From Anaerolineales bacterium (GTDB lineage Bacteria; Chloroflexota; Anaerolineae; Anaerolineales; RBG-16-64-43), in contig JAFGKK010000023.1 in the NCBI GenBank assembly GCA_016928575.1, positions 1 to 50,142 of the forward strand: a DNA stretch of 50,142 bases, given 5' to 3'. Shown here piece after piece: positions 1 to 7,643 of the stretch (the stretch's first letter is position 1; each line of letters opens with the position of its first letter). Below the pieces are notes generated by a model. That model saw nothing but the letters and a program-made list of their open reading frames with translations, made no database searches and had not been told where the DNA came from. The translations under genes were made by a program, and so were the position numbers.

Positions 1-90
<90 letters not shown>

Positions 91-96
91 AAGTTT

Positions 97-113
97 TCGA
101 CACGAAGTGTCGA
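97..113 (-). other. Hairpin in the 16S rRNA leader
   Basis: TCGACAC and GTGTCGA form a perfect 7-bp stem around a 3-base GAA/TTC loop, a few bases upstream of the predicted mature 16S end. It may be a leader or processing structure of the precursor rRNA. That role is inferred from position only. Confidence 0.4.
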
Positions 114-185
114 GTTGTGTTGACAGAGATCCGGCTTCTTCCTATCACTCTTCAGTTGTTAAGGTTCGGTTCTTGCGGGCGGAGC

Positions 186-215
186 ATGTTACCACCTCCC
201 CGCCGGCCTTGTCAA
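186..215 (-). promoter_or_regulatory. Candidate second rRNA promoter (P2)
   Basis: On the minus strand a perfect TTGACA -35 (210-215) is followed after 18 bases by TAACAT (186-191), a weak -10 with four of six consensus matches. It points at the 16S gene about 100 bases downstream. Tandem promoters are common for rRNA operons. The weak -10 makes this the less certain of the two. Confidence 0.45.
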
Positions 216-362
216 GTCCCCAAGATGCAAACGGCCGATGCGCATTGCCTGCATCGGCTGGCGTTCAGACCATCAGACCTCTGGCCTCGGTTTCTGTTCG
301 CCTACTGGGATGTTTTGTAATCGTCTTTCCGCTTCCGCGGATTTCAACGGTTCAACTTGTAT

Positions 363-391
363 ATTCTATGGATCCGGCCGGTTTTTGTCAA
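363..391 (-). promoter_or_regulatory. rRNA operon promoter (P1)
   Basis: The minus strand shows TTGACA (386-391), a 17-base spacer and TAGAAT (363-368), a near-consensus housekeeping sigma-factor promoter directed at the 16S gene. Its strength and position fit a primary rRNA promoter with a leader of about 265 bases. The stretch from 392 to 554, between this promoter and the end of the neighbouring TPR gene, holds nothing recognisable. Confidence 0.75.
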
Positions 392-554
392 GGGCAGCCT
401 AACCCCGCCTGCGTCCCGCTTTCCCGGACCGCCTCAGCCCTCCGGATCCCCTCCCCGCCGCCGGAAGCCATTCCGGCCGCCCGGCTGGGATCGAAAACCC
501 GCCCCGATGTTCCTATGTGCAGAAAAAATTCGCCAAGGGCGGGGGCGTTTTCCG

Positions 555-1544
555 TCATTCGGCCGAGGTCTCTTCCGGCGCCGGGCCGTATCCATCCGGC
601 GGAATGGGCTCCGCCTCGCCGCAATTCACGATGGCGTAATCCCTTCCTTGGAGCGCCGCCTCGTAATCCGGCACCAGCCTCAGCGCCTCCTCGTAGAACC
701 ACCATGCGGCGCAGGCGTTTTGGTGAACCAGCGCGTCTCCGTTCTGCACCAGGATGTCGGCGTAATCCCTTCGAAGCGACTCGTTGTAGGACGGCCGGAT
801 CCTGTACGCTTCCTCGAACGCCTTCCAGCTCTTTTCAATGTCTTTGTTGCGGTAGTAATACGCGGATTGATACACCCTCAGGAAAACCATCGCCGCCTGA
901 ACCTGGGATTCCGCTTCCTTATCCAACGGGGCGTAGTTGGCCGCGAGGTCGAGGTAATAGATCCCCTCCGTCAGCCGGTTGGATTCCTTGAGCAGTTGGA
1001 CGCCGCGGTAGCGCAGCGCCACCCACAGCAGGCCGTCCACCCGTTCCGGTTCGAATCCCGGCACCTCGACCTTGAGGGTCAGCAGGGTCCCGATCATCTC
1101 GGCGTATTTTTTATCCACGAATTCCTGCCGCGCTTTAGCCAGCAGCTGTTCCGCCCGCGGCGCATCCGGGGTCGGGGAGGGAACCGGCGTGTGGGTCGGC
1201 CTCGGCGTCGGGGTGGCGTTCATCGCCGCCAGCGCCTGTTGGCGGAGCGTTTCGGCCCCCGGATACTCCGGATCGTTTTTCTGGACTTCGTCCAACCGCT
1301 GGAGGGCGACGCCGTATTTCTTTTCGGCGATGTCGGTGGCCGCCAATTGGATCTGCTCTAAGTTCCAGGCGCTGAGTCGAGCCGCCTGGCTTTCCGAGAA
1401 CCGCTTCGTCCCGGTGAAGTACCCGGCGACCGATCCGGCGGCCACGGCCAGGACCAAAAGGCCGAGGAAAATCCAAATTAAATTCGCCCGGCGCTTCGGC
1501 GTCGGCGACGGTTCCATTTTTCCGGCGGATTCTGTGGTAGTCAT
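555..1544 (-). CDS. Membrane-anchored TPR-like protein
   Basis: A protein of 329 residues with a short basic cytoplasmic N-terminus, one membrane segment at about residues 22-43, helical repeat sequence at about 48-110, a Pro/Thr-rich linker at about 111-130, and further TPR-like helices to about 300 (for example a stretch around KSWKAFEEAYRIRPSYNE). It ends in an acidic Pro-rich tail. The fold suggests a protein-interaction scaffold outside the cytoplasmic membrane; no enzymatic motif is visible. The ATG at 1544 was chosen because a TATAAT box lies exactly seven bases upstream of it; the longer reading frame back to 1637 would run through that promoter. The gene diverges from two related TPR genes on the plus strand. 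Specific function unknown. Confidence 0.8.
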   Translation of the reverse strand: MTTTESAGKMEPSPTPKRRANLIWIFLGLLVLAVAAGSVAGYFTGTKRFSESQAARLSAWNLEQIQLAATDIAEKKYGVALQRLDEVQKNDPEYPGAETLRQQALAAMNATPTPRPTHTPVPSPTPDAPRAEQLLAKARQEFVDKKYAEMIGTLLTLKVEVPGFEPERVDGLLWVALRYRGVQLLKESNRLTEGIYYLDLAANYAPLDKEAESQVQAAMVFLRVYQSAYYYRNKDIEKSWKAFEEAYRIRPSYNESLRRDYADILVQNGDALVHQNACAAWWFYEEALRLVPDYEAALQGRDYAIVNCGEAEPIPPDGYGPAPEETSAE

Positions 1545-1551
1545 GCGGCCG

Positions 1552-1557
1552 ATTATA
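1552..1557 (-). promoter_or_regulatory. -10 box for the 555-1544 TPR gene, possibly leaderless
   Basis: TATAAT on the minus strand is followed by CGGCCGC and then the ATG at 1544. This places the expected transcription start on or next to the start codon. No Shine-Dalgarno sequence can fit between them. No convincing -35 is present (best TTGCCC at 1577-1582, with a 19-base spacer). Confidence 0.5.
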
Positions 1558-1589
1558 CTGCACCTTTTCACGCCCCGGGCAAGCCTGCC

Positions 1590-1618
1590 TTGACGGGACA
1601 TGCATGCGGAATTACCAT
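1590..1618 (+). promoter_or_regulatory. Candidate promoter for the plus-strand TPR pair
   Basis: TTGACG (1590-1595) and TACCAT (1613-1618) are separated by 17 bases, just upstream of the ribosome-binding site AAGGGA and the ATG at 1636. With the minus-strand box at 1552-1557 it makes the 91-base gap a compact divergent promoter region. The -10 matches consensus at only four of six positions. Confidence 0.4.
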
Positions 1619-1635
1619 CTTTAAGGGAAATCGCC

Positions 1636-2871
1636 ATGTACCTTCACACCAGCAAGTACAAAATCAAACGGAAAAAGCCGTCTCGGTTTAATCTGGCTTT
1701 AATTTTCACCCTGTGCCTTCTGATCGTCGGCGCTGCGATCGTCCAAGCATACGTCGTTCCCCGGGTTCCGCCGCTGTTTCTTCCGACCCCCACCGCCACC
1801 CGCCCGGCCGCCTCCTACGCCGAGGATGCCGCGGCGATGTTCATGGAAGGCAAGCTGGAATCGTCGATTGCGCTTTATCAGCAGTCGATTCTGCTCGCAC
1901 CCACCAACAGCGAGCTCTACGTCGCCCTTTCGCGGGTGCAGGTGTTCGCGCACGATTACCAGGGGGCGGTCGAAAACGCCCAATACGCCGTTTTGCTTTC
2001 CAAAAGCGCGATGAGCTACGCGGTGTGGGGCGAAGCGATTCACCGCCTGGAGGCGGAAAACGACCTGCCCGCCTACGAGAATGCCGTCAAGCAGCTGCGC
2101 AAGAGCCTCGAACTCGAACCCAATCTGGCCTTGGCCCACGCCTATCTGGCGGAAGTGCTGATGGACACGGACTGGCAGTACTACGAAGACGCCTCGGCGG
2201 CGGCCCGCACCGCCATCGTCCAGAAACCGGATTTGATGGAAAGCCACCGGGCGATGGGATACGTCTACCTGATGACCGGCAATTACAGCGAGGCGCTGGA
2301 CGAATACCAAAAAGCCATCGACCTGCACAATAAGCTGGCGGATCTCTGGCTGCGGCTTGGCCAGTGTTACCAGGCGGTCAACGATCCGGGAGAGGCGATC
2401 GACGCCTACCTCAAGGCGTCGACGCTCGATTCGAAAAGCCCCGATCCCTTCGTGTTTATTTCGCGGACGTACGCCGGGCAGGGCGAATTCGGAAAGGCCG
2501 CCCAGTACGCCGAGATGGCGGTCGCCCTTGCCCCGCTCAATCCCAGCTACCACGGCCTGTTGGGCGTGATGTATTACCGCAACCGCCGCTATCAGGAAGC
2601 CATCCCGGAATTGAGCTTGGCGATCGCGGGCGGAACCATCAACACCGGCACCGAAACCGGGACCGTCGTCGGATTGCCACTCGGCGATTGGCCGGTTTCG
2701 GAGTATTACTGGACCTACGGTCTGGCGCTGGCGAAGGTCGGGCGCTGCGCCGAAGCCATCCCCGTGTTCCGCCTGCTCGAGCAGCAAAGGCCGGACGACG
2801 AGATCGCCATGGAAAACGTCGCCGAGGGGTTGACGCTCTGCAAAGCGGACACGCCCCAGCCTTCGGCGTAG
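1636..2871 (+). CDS. Membrane-anchored tetratricopeptide-repeat protein
   Basis: A 411-residue protein with a Lys-rich cytoplasmic tail, a membrane segment at about residues 18-39, a short Pro/Thr linker (PTPTATRP) and then TPR helices to near the end. Repeat signatures such as ALDEYQKAIDLHNKLADLW and AIDAYLKASTLDSKSPDPF are clear. TPR arrays bind partner proteins or peptides; here the array would face outward from the cytoplasmic membrane. The ATG at 1636 is preceded by AAGGGA at suitable spacing, so it is preferred over the ATG at 1600. It is followed after 12 bases by another gene of the same design, which suggests a two-gene operon. The partner is unknown. Confidence 0.88.
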   Translation: MYLHTSKYKIKRKKPSRFNLALIFTLCLLIVGAAIVQAYVVPRVPPLFLPTPTATRPAASYAEDAAAMFMEGKLESSIALYQQSILLAPTNSELYVALSRVQVFAHDYQGAVENAQYAVLLSKSAMSYAVWGEAIHRLEAENDLPAYENAVKQLRKSLELEPNLALAHAYLAEVLMDTDWQYYEDASAAARTAIVQKPDLMESHRAMGYVYLMTGNYSEALDEYQKAIDLHNKLADLWLRLGQCYQAVNDPGEAIDAYLKASTLDSKSPDPFVFISRTYAGQGEFGKAAQYAEMAVALAPLNPSYHGLLGVMYYRNRRYQEAIPELSLAIAGGTINTGTETGTVVGLPLGDWPVSEYYWTYGLALAKVGRCAEAIPVFRLLEQQRPDDEIAMENVAEGLTLCKADTPQPSA

Positions 2872-2883
2872 AGGCCGGATCCC

Positions 2884-4395
2884 ATGGAATTGCGCGGAAG
2901 CCGCTTCGATCCGGCCGCCGAACCCCCCCGTTTGACTCTGGCGAGAACCGCCGCATACGCCGCCGTGATCCTGGTTCTCCTGGGCGTGTATCGGCTGCTG
3001 GATCACGGCATCCTCCGCTCGCCCTTTGCCCCGCCGCCCACCCCGACCCGCATGGCCCTTTCCTTCGCCGAAGAAGGGAAAGCGTTCTTCGAAGCGGGGA
3101 TCCTCGACAAGGCGATCGAGGCCTATCAAAAGGCGGTGGCGGTGGACCCGCGGAATCCGGAATTGTGGGCGGAACTGGCGCGCATCCAAACTTATTCCAG
3201 CGAGTTGATGCTGTCGGCGGAGCAGAAGGAACAGCGGTTGAAGGAGGCGAAGGCCTCAATCGAAACGTCGATTTGCCCCGACGAAGCCTTCGGCCGGCTG
3301 TCCTTGGAGGAGCGGCGAAGCCGGCTGCAGGAGACCAAGGAAAGCATCGCCGCTTTGCTTCTCTCCGACGAAACGGTCGCCGCCCTCTCCCCCGCAGAAC
3401 AGCGCGACCGTTTGCAGGAAGCCCAGAATCCCCTGGATCCCATGGTCTATTGCGATCCGGATTTCGCAGAAGGTTACGCGATCCGGACTTTGGTTCTGGA
3501 TTGGTATGCCAACACGGAATGGATGGACTCGGAAACCCGCGACCGGACGCTGGCCGAAGCCTATCAGGCTTCGGCGAAAGCCCTCCTGCTGGATCCCAGC
3601 AACGCGCTTGCCCTTGCCTTCCGCGCCGAAGTCCTCGTCGACCAAGCCAACTGGTCGGCCGCCCTCGATGTGGGCGCGCAGGCGGCCGCCCTCGGCCCGG
3701 AGGTGATGGACGTCCACCGGGCCTACGCCTATGTGCTCGAAAGCAACGGCTACTACGAACGCGCGGTAACGGAATACCTGGAAGCCATCCGCCTGAACTC
3801 CAACCTGCCCTTCCTCTACATCCGGCTGGGCGCCAATTACCGCAAGCTGGGGGAGATCGCAACCGATCCGGGGTCCCGCGACGCGATGATCGAAAAAGCC
3901 ATCGAGGCCTTCGCCCGGGCGGCGGATCTGAATCCGAAGGATCCGATTCCCTACCTTTCGATCGCCCAAACCTACGCCAACCAGGGGGATTTCTTCGCGG
4001 CCGAGCGCAACGCGCAGAAAGCCCTCTCGCTGGACAACACCGATCCGTTTCTTTACGGCCGGCTGGGGGTCATTTATTACAAGGCGAAGAACTACGAGAC
4101 GGCGATAACCGTCCTGCGCTGCGCGATCCGCGGCTGCGCGGCGGAGGATAACGAAGCCGAAGGGGTGGACGTTGTGGAAACGCTGAAGCTCGAGGCCAAC
4201 TCGGTCGACGTGTACTACACCTACGGGTCGGTGCTATCCTTCTACGGCGCAACGGAAGGCAATTGCGCGGAAGCGGCCGCGATTTTCGCCGAGCTGCGCG
4301 CCTCGCCCTACTACGACACGACGGTGGAAACCATCATCCGCGAGGGCGAGGCGATCTGCGCCGCCTTCGCCCGCACCCCGACGCCGAAATCGTAA
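2884..4395 (+). CDS. Membrane-anchored tetratricopeptide-repeat protein, paralogue of the preceding gene
   Basis: A 503-residue protein with the same plan as its upstream neighbour: cytoplasmic N-terminus, membrane segment at about 22-42, a PPPTPT linker, then TPR units (for example AIEAYQKAVAVDPRNPELW and AIEAFARAADLNPKDPIPY). Between residues of about 105 and 190 the repeats are interrupted by a charged Glu/Arg-rich helical region, absent from the neighbour, which may be a coiled coil. The two genes probably arose by duplication and are co-transcribed (12-base gap). No catalytic motif is visible. The gene converges with the RNase J gene, and the 167 bases between them show no clear terminator. 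Confidence 0.88.
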   Translation: MELRGSRFDPAAEPPRLTLARTAAYAAVILVLLGVYRLLDHGILRSPFAPPPTPTRMALSFAEEGKAFFEAGILDKAIEAYQKAVAVDPRNPELWAELARIQTYSSELMLSAEQKEQRLKEAKASIETSICPDEAFGRLSLEERRSRLQETKESIAALLLSDETVAALSPAEQRDRLQEAQNPLDPMVYCDPDFAEGYAIRTLVLDWYANTEWMDSETRDRTLAEAYQASAKALLLDPSNALALAFRAEVLVDQANWSAALDVGAQAAALGPEVMDVHRAYAYVLESNGYYERAVTEYLEAIRLNSNLPFLYIRLGANYRKLGEIATDPGSRDAMIEKAIEAFARAADLNPKDPIPYLSIAQTYANQGDFFAAERNAQKALSLDNTDPFLYGRLGVIYYKAKNYETAITVLRCAIRGCAAEDNEAEGVDVVETLKLEANSVDVYYTYGSVLSFYGATEGNCAEAAAIFAELRASPYYDTTVETIIREGEAICAAFARTPTPKS

Positions 4396-4452
4396 ATCCT
4401 GCCAAGAGACAACCTGCCACGGCGCGCAGGCGTTGAGAAACGGATGGGGTGC

Positions 4453-4474
4453 TTTGGCGTCCTTGCGTCTTCGC
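4453..4474 (+). repeat. Degenerate TTTGCGTC-type repeat fragment
   Basis: The words TTTGGCGT, CCTTGCGT and CTTCGC follow one another between two convergent genes. They resemble the better preserved element at 10185-10226 and, in layout, the TTGTGCC repeats at 48-49 kb. It is short and degenerate, so it may be coincidence. Confidence 0.3.
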
Positions 4475-4562
4475 TTGTCAATGGTCTTGGTTTGCCACCC
4501 AGCCACCACGGCACATAGGCGCCGGGGTATGGACTGAATTTCCTCGGCGGGTCTGCAAAAAA

Positions 4563-6230
4563 CTATTGCTGCTTCTCTCCGGCCTTTCCCCCGTTTCCGT
4601 TCAACAACACGAAGATCATCGGCCTCCGCTTGGTTTCCCGGTAGAAAAACTCCGTCAGCGCCGATTCGATTCGTTCGGCCAGCCGGTCGCCGTTCCCGCG
4701 GCCCGCGATTTCGCGGATTTTCTCCTCGGCCATCGCCAGCAGCTCCCCCGATTCCGGAACGAAGACGAAGCCGCGCGAGAGGATTTCCGGCCGCCCCGCC
4801 AGCCTCCGGGTTGCAGGGTCGATCTCCGCCCGGACGATGACGAATCCGTCGCGCGCCAGCCGCTCGCGCTCGCGCATCACCGCCGGGCCGATGTCGCCCA
4901 CGCCCCGCCCGTCGACGAAGATGTATTCGCCCGGAACGCGCTCCCCCACCCGCATGGCGCCGCCTTCGAATTCGATCGGGTACCCGTTCTCCACCACCGC
5001 AACCTTTTCGGCGGGGATCCCCAAACCGCGCGCGATCGCCCCGTGCTGGTGCAGCTGGCGCAGTTCGCCGTGGATCGGGATGAAATGCTCCGGCTGCACG
5101 AGGTGGATCAGCAGTTTCATCTCCTCGGCGTTGGCGTGGCCCGAGACGTGGACCGGCGCGATCGGATCGTAGATCACCCGCGCGCCGCGCTGGAACAGCC
5201 GGTTGATCGTCCGGTGGACCATCTCCTCATTGCCGGGGATCGGGTGCGAGGAGAACACCACCGTATCCCCCTCCTCCAGGTCGAACTGGCGGTTGCGCCC
5301 GGTGGCCAGCCGGCCAAGGATCGAGGAAGGCTCGCCTTGCGTCCCGGCCGTCATCAACACCACTTTTTTCGAAGGCAGTTTCAGCGCCTCGTCCACCGAA
5401 ACCAGCAACCCATTCGGAACCTCCAGATACCCCAGCTTCTGAGCCATTTTCGCGTTTTCCTGCATCGAGGTCCCCACCAGCGCCAGCCTGCGCCCGTGGC
5501 GCTCGGCGGCGCGGATCGCCTGTTGGATGCGCGAGATCAACGAAGCGAAGGATCCGATCAGGATCCTCCCCGGCGCGGCCCGGAACAGGTCGTCGAAGGC
5601 CGAGTCGATCACCGCCTCGGAAGGAGTCCATCCCGGCCGGTCGGCGTTGGTCGAATCCGAAAGCAGCGCCAACACCCCGCGTTTGCTGAAATCCGCCAGC
5701 GCGGCGTAATCGGTCGGCCTGCCGTCCACCGGCGTGTGGTCGAACTTGAAATCGCCCGAATGCACGATCAACCCGGACGGCGTGGTGATGCCGAGTCCCA
5801 CACCGTCCGGTATCGAATGGCAGACGTGGAAGAATTCCACCCCGAACGGACCGATCTGCACCTTCTCCCCCGCCCGCACGGTGTTGAGGGTGGTGCGGTT
5901 TTGCAGGCCGGCGCGGGAAAGCTTGACCTCCAACAAGCCGCTGGTCAGCGGCGTGGCGTAGATCGGCGCCGGAAAAGTTTCGACGACATGGTCGATCGCC
6001 CCGGTATGATCCTCGTGGCCGTGGGTGACGACGATCCCGCGCACGCGGGCGCGCCGGTCCAGCACGGAATTGAAGTCCGGGATGATGTAGTCGATCCCGA
6101 GCATGTCGTTCTCGGGGAACATCAACCCGGCGTCCACGATCAGGGCGTCGGTCGGGGTTTCTATCAGCATCATGTTCTTGCCGACCTCGCCCAATCCGCC
6201 CAAGGGAAGAATCCGCAAATCCATACTCAT
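4563..6230 (-). CDS. rnj: Ribonuclease J (beta-CASP metallo-beta-lactamase RNase)
   Basis: A full-length 555-residue RNase J, which combines endonuclease and 5'-to-3' exonuclease activity in mRNA decay and rRNA maturation. The N-terminal metallo-beta-lactamase domain carries the zinc motif HGHEDH at residues 70-75, followed by FHVCHSIPDG and SGDFKFDHTP. The central beta-CASP segment is marked by LSDSTNADRPG, and VHVSGHA precedes the C-terminal domain, which ends near residue 555. The ATG at 6230 has AAGGTG five bases upstream; a second ATG lies two codons later. The gene stands between the convergent TPR genes and the cold-shock gene. Confidence 0.96.
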   Translation of the reverse strand: MSMDLRILPLGGLGEVGKNMMLIETPTDALIVDAGLMFPENDMLGIDYIIPDFNSVLDRRARVRGIVVTHGHEDHTGAIDHVVETFPAPIYATPLTSGLLEVKLSRAGLQNRTTLNTVRAGEKVQIGPFGVEFFHVCHSIPDGVGLGITTPSGLIVHSGDFKFDHTPVDGRPTDYAALADFSKRGVLALLSDSTNADRPGWTPSEAVIDSAFDDLFRAAPGRILIGSFASLISRIQQAIRAAERHGRRLALVGTSMQENAKMAQKLGYLEVPNGLLVSVDEALKLPSKKVVLMTAGTQGEPSSILGRLATGRNRQFDLEEGDTVVFSSHPIPGNEEMVHRTINRLFQRGARVIYDPIAPVHVSGHANAEEMKLLIHLVQPEHFIPIHGELRQLHQHGAIARGLGIPAEKVAVVENGYPIEFEGGAMRVGERVPGEYIFVDGRGVGDIGPAVMRERERLARDGFVIVRAEIDPATRRLAGRPEILSRGFVFVPESGELLAMAEEKIREIAGRGNGDRLAERIESALTEFFYRETKRRPMIFVLLNGNGGKAGEKQQ

Positions 6231-6390
6231 GGTTCACCTTTGCCTGAAATTCGACGGCGGGGCCGGATTCGGGGAAGCCGCCGGTACGGGAAGCCGCCCG
6301 CCCTCGAGGCCGGGGCCTCCGACCGACGTTTTCCGCCCGCCCTTCCGGCCGAAGCCGTCGAAAAGATTTTCGCCGCTCCGATTATCGCTG

Positions 6391-6423
6391 AAAAATAAAA
6401 TCCCCGCCGAGGGGGCCGGGGAT
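6391..6423 (-). terminator. Rho-independent terminator of the cold-shock gene
   Basis: On the minus strand ATCCCCG and CGGGGAT form a GC-rich 7-bp stem around a 10-base loop, immediately followed by a TTTTATTTTT tract. It begins about 45 bases after the csp stop codon, between that gene and the RNase J gene. Confidence 0.8.
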
Positions 6424-6466
6424 CATTCGATGTTCCTTGCGCGGACAACCGCTTTTGGAAAACCGA

Positions 6467-6679
6467 TTAATTCATCCGGACCACGCCCGTTGCCTGCAAA
6501 CCGCGGACGGTTTCCTCCACGGCGAACTCCACTTTTTCCCCTTCGCGGAGGTTCTGCAATTCCGAACCGACAATCGACGAATAGTGCACGAACACTTCGT
6601 GCCCTTTCTCCGTCCGGATATAGCCGTACCCTCTGGACCCGTCGAACCATCGGACGGTGCCGGTTGTTCGCTGTGCCAT
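6467..6679 (-). CDS. csp: Cold-shock domain protein (CspA family)
   Basis: A 70-residue single cold-shock domain that binds single-stranded RNA or DNA. The two RNA-binding motifs are present as GYGYI (variant of the usual GFGFI) and VFVHYSSI, after the typical opening GTVRWFDGSRG. The ATG at 6679 has GGAAGGA upstream. A longer frame opening at 6721 was rejected because the extra codons overlap the promoter. It is monocistronic, with a consensus promoter and its own terminator. The 5' leader is predicted at only about 26 bases, so the long cold-inducible leader of E. coli cspA is absent. Confidence 0.95.
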   Translation of the reverse strand: MAQRTTGTVRWFDGSRGYGYIRTEKGHEVFVHYSSIVGSELQNLREGEKVEFAVEETVRGLQATGVVRMN

Positions 6680-6711
6680 TCGAGAAATCCTTCCGGGAGT
6701 GAGTTTGGCGG

Positions 6712-6740
6712 ATTTTAGCACGCACCTTCGGGCATGTCAA
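6712..6740 (-). promoter_or_regulatory. Promoter of the cold-shock gene
   Basis: On the minus strand TTGACA (735-740 within 6.7 kb, that is 6735-6740) is followed by a 17-base spacer and TAAAAT (6712-6717). This is close to the ideal housekeeping promoter and predicts a start near 6705. A perfect palindrome lies just upstream at 6754-6769. Confidence 0.8.
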
Positions 6741-6753
6741 TTATTCTCTTTTT

Positions 6754-6769
6754 CCGCGGAATTCCGCGG
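6754..6769. promoter_or_regulatory. Perfect 16-bp palindrome upstream of the csp promoter
   Basis: CCGCGGAATTCCGCGG equals its own reverse complement. It lies about 14 bases upstream of the -35 box, where an activator or repressor dimer could bind. Nothing is known of such a site; it could also be chance in GC-rich sequence. Confidence 0.3.
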
Positions 6770-6829
6770 CGGCGGCGGGTTTTTCCCCGCCCGCCCCCTC
6801 CCCGCTCCCGTCGGTCCGCCTCGCGAGCC

Positions 6830-7537
6830 TCACGACTCCCAATGGTCAACCAGCGCTTGCAGGGATGGAAACGAGGGGTCCGGGCCGTTTCCGGCCGCCG
6901 GGGGCGGCTTTCCGATCCGGGCGGCGCGCATTCCCAAATCCTTTGCCGGGCGGATGTCGTACTCCGGATCGTCGCCGATCATCCAGGTCCCTTCCGGCCG
7001 CGCATCCAACGCCTCCAGCGCGGCCTGGAACGCCCGCGGATCCGGCTTGCCGATCCCTCGTTCGCCCTCGATCAGGATCGCGTCGAAATATTCCGCCAGG
7101 CGAAAGCGCTCGATCTTCGCCCGCTGGATCGAGGATTCTCCATTGGTCAGAAGCGCCGTCCGCGATCCGGCCCGCCGGATCCGTTCCAACGCCTCGACCG
7201 CGCCCCCGAACGGCCGCACGACGATTTCACGCTCGCGGGTGAAGACGTCCGCCAATTCGTCGGCCGTCGCGAAATCGGTCCGGCCCAGTTGTTCGAATCC
7301 CCGCCGGATGAAAAAACGGCGCGCCCGCTTCAGGTCCAGCCGCCCCTCGCGGAATCGGTCCGCGTCGGACCAATACCAGCGCCGGCTGGCGTCCACCGCC
7401 TCCTGCAGCCGGGCGGCCGGGATCCCCATCCGTTCGGCGTAAGTCCGGAACAACCGCGGCCATAAGGCTTCGGCCGGGGCTGAATAATCCAGGATGGTGT
7501 CATCCAGATCCAGGATCAGTTTTTCGGGGATGGGCAT
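6830..7537 (-). CDS. HAD-superfamily hydrolase (YjjG/phosphatase-like)
   Basis: A 235-residue haloacid dehalogenase-type phosphatase. Motif I is DLDDT with the nucleophile D10 and acid/base D12. A helical cap follows at about 16-100. Motif II is LLTNG (T131), motif III is K164 in GIGKPDP, and motif IV is GDDPEYD (D189, D190, D194). The sequence order and cap type resemble pyrimidine 5'-nucleotidases such as YjjG and phosphoglycolate phosphatase-like enzymes, but the substrate cannot be read from sequence. The start has no strong Shine-Dalgarno sequence. It ends 108 bases before the cold-shock gene's upstream region and is probably transcribed separately. Confidence 0.9.
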   Translation of the reverse strand: MPIPEKLILDLDDTILDYSAPAEALWPRLFRTYAERMGIPAARLQEAVDASRRWYWSDADRFREGRLDLKRARRFFIRRGFEQLGRTDFATADELADVFTREREIVVRPFGGAVEALERIRRAGSRTALLTNGESSIQRAKIERFRLAEYFDAILIEGERGIGKPDPRAFQAALEALDARPEGTWMIGDDPEYDIRPAKDLGMRAARIGKPPPAAGNGPDPSFPSLQALVDHWES

Positions 7538-7643
7538 GGAGCAGGACTTTCAGCCGCCTTGCGGGATGGGGACGGGCGGAATCGTGTTGGTCCGGCGCCC
7601 GCTGGATGCTCTCCGCACCGCCGGCGCGCCTTTACGTGCCGGA

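Noticed and set aside
1040-1075. A GGTTCGAATCCC string like a tRNA T-arm
   Set aside because: It lies inside the TPR coding region, and no acceptor or anticodon arms can be formed around it.
4449-6398. Long plus-strand reading frame (649 codons) opposite RNase J
   Set aside because: It is the antisense shadow of the clear RNase J gene in high-GC DNA and has His/Arg-rich composition with no domain.
6680-6721. 14-codon N-terminal extension of the cold-shock protein
   Set aside because: These codons overlap the consensus -10 and the transcription start; a normal ribosome-binding site precedes the later ATG.
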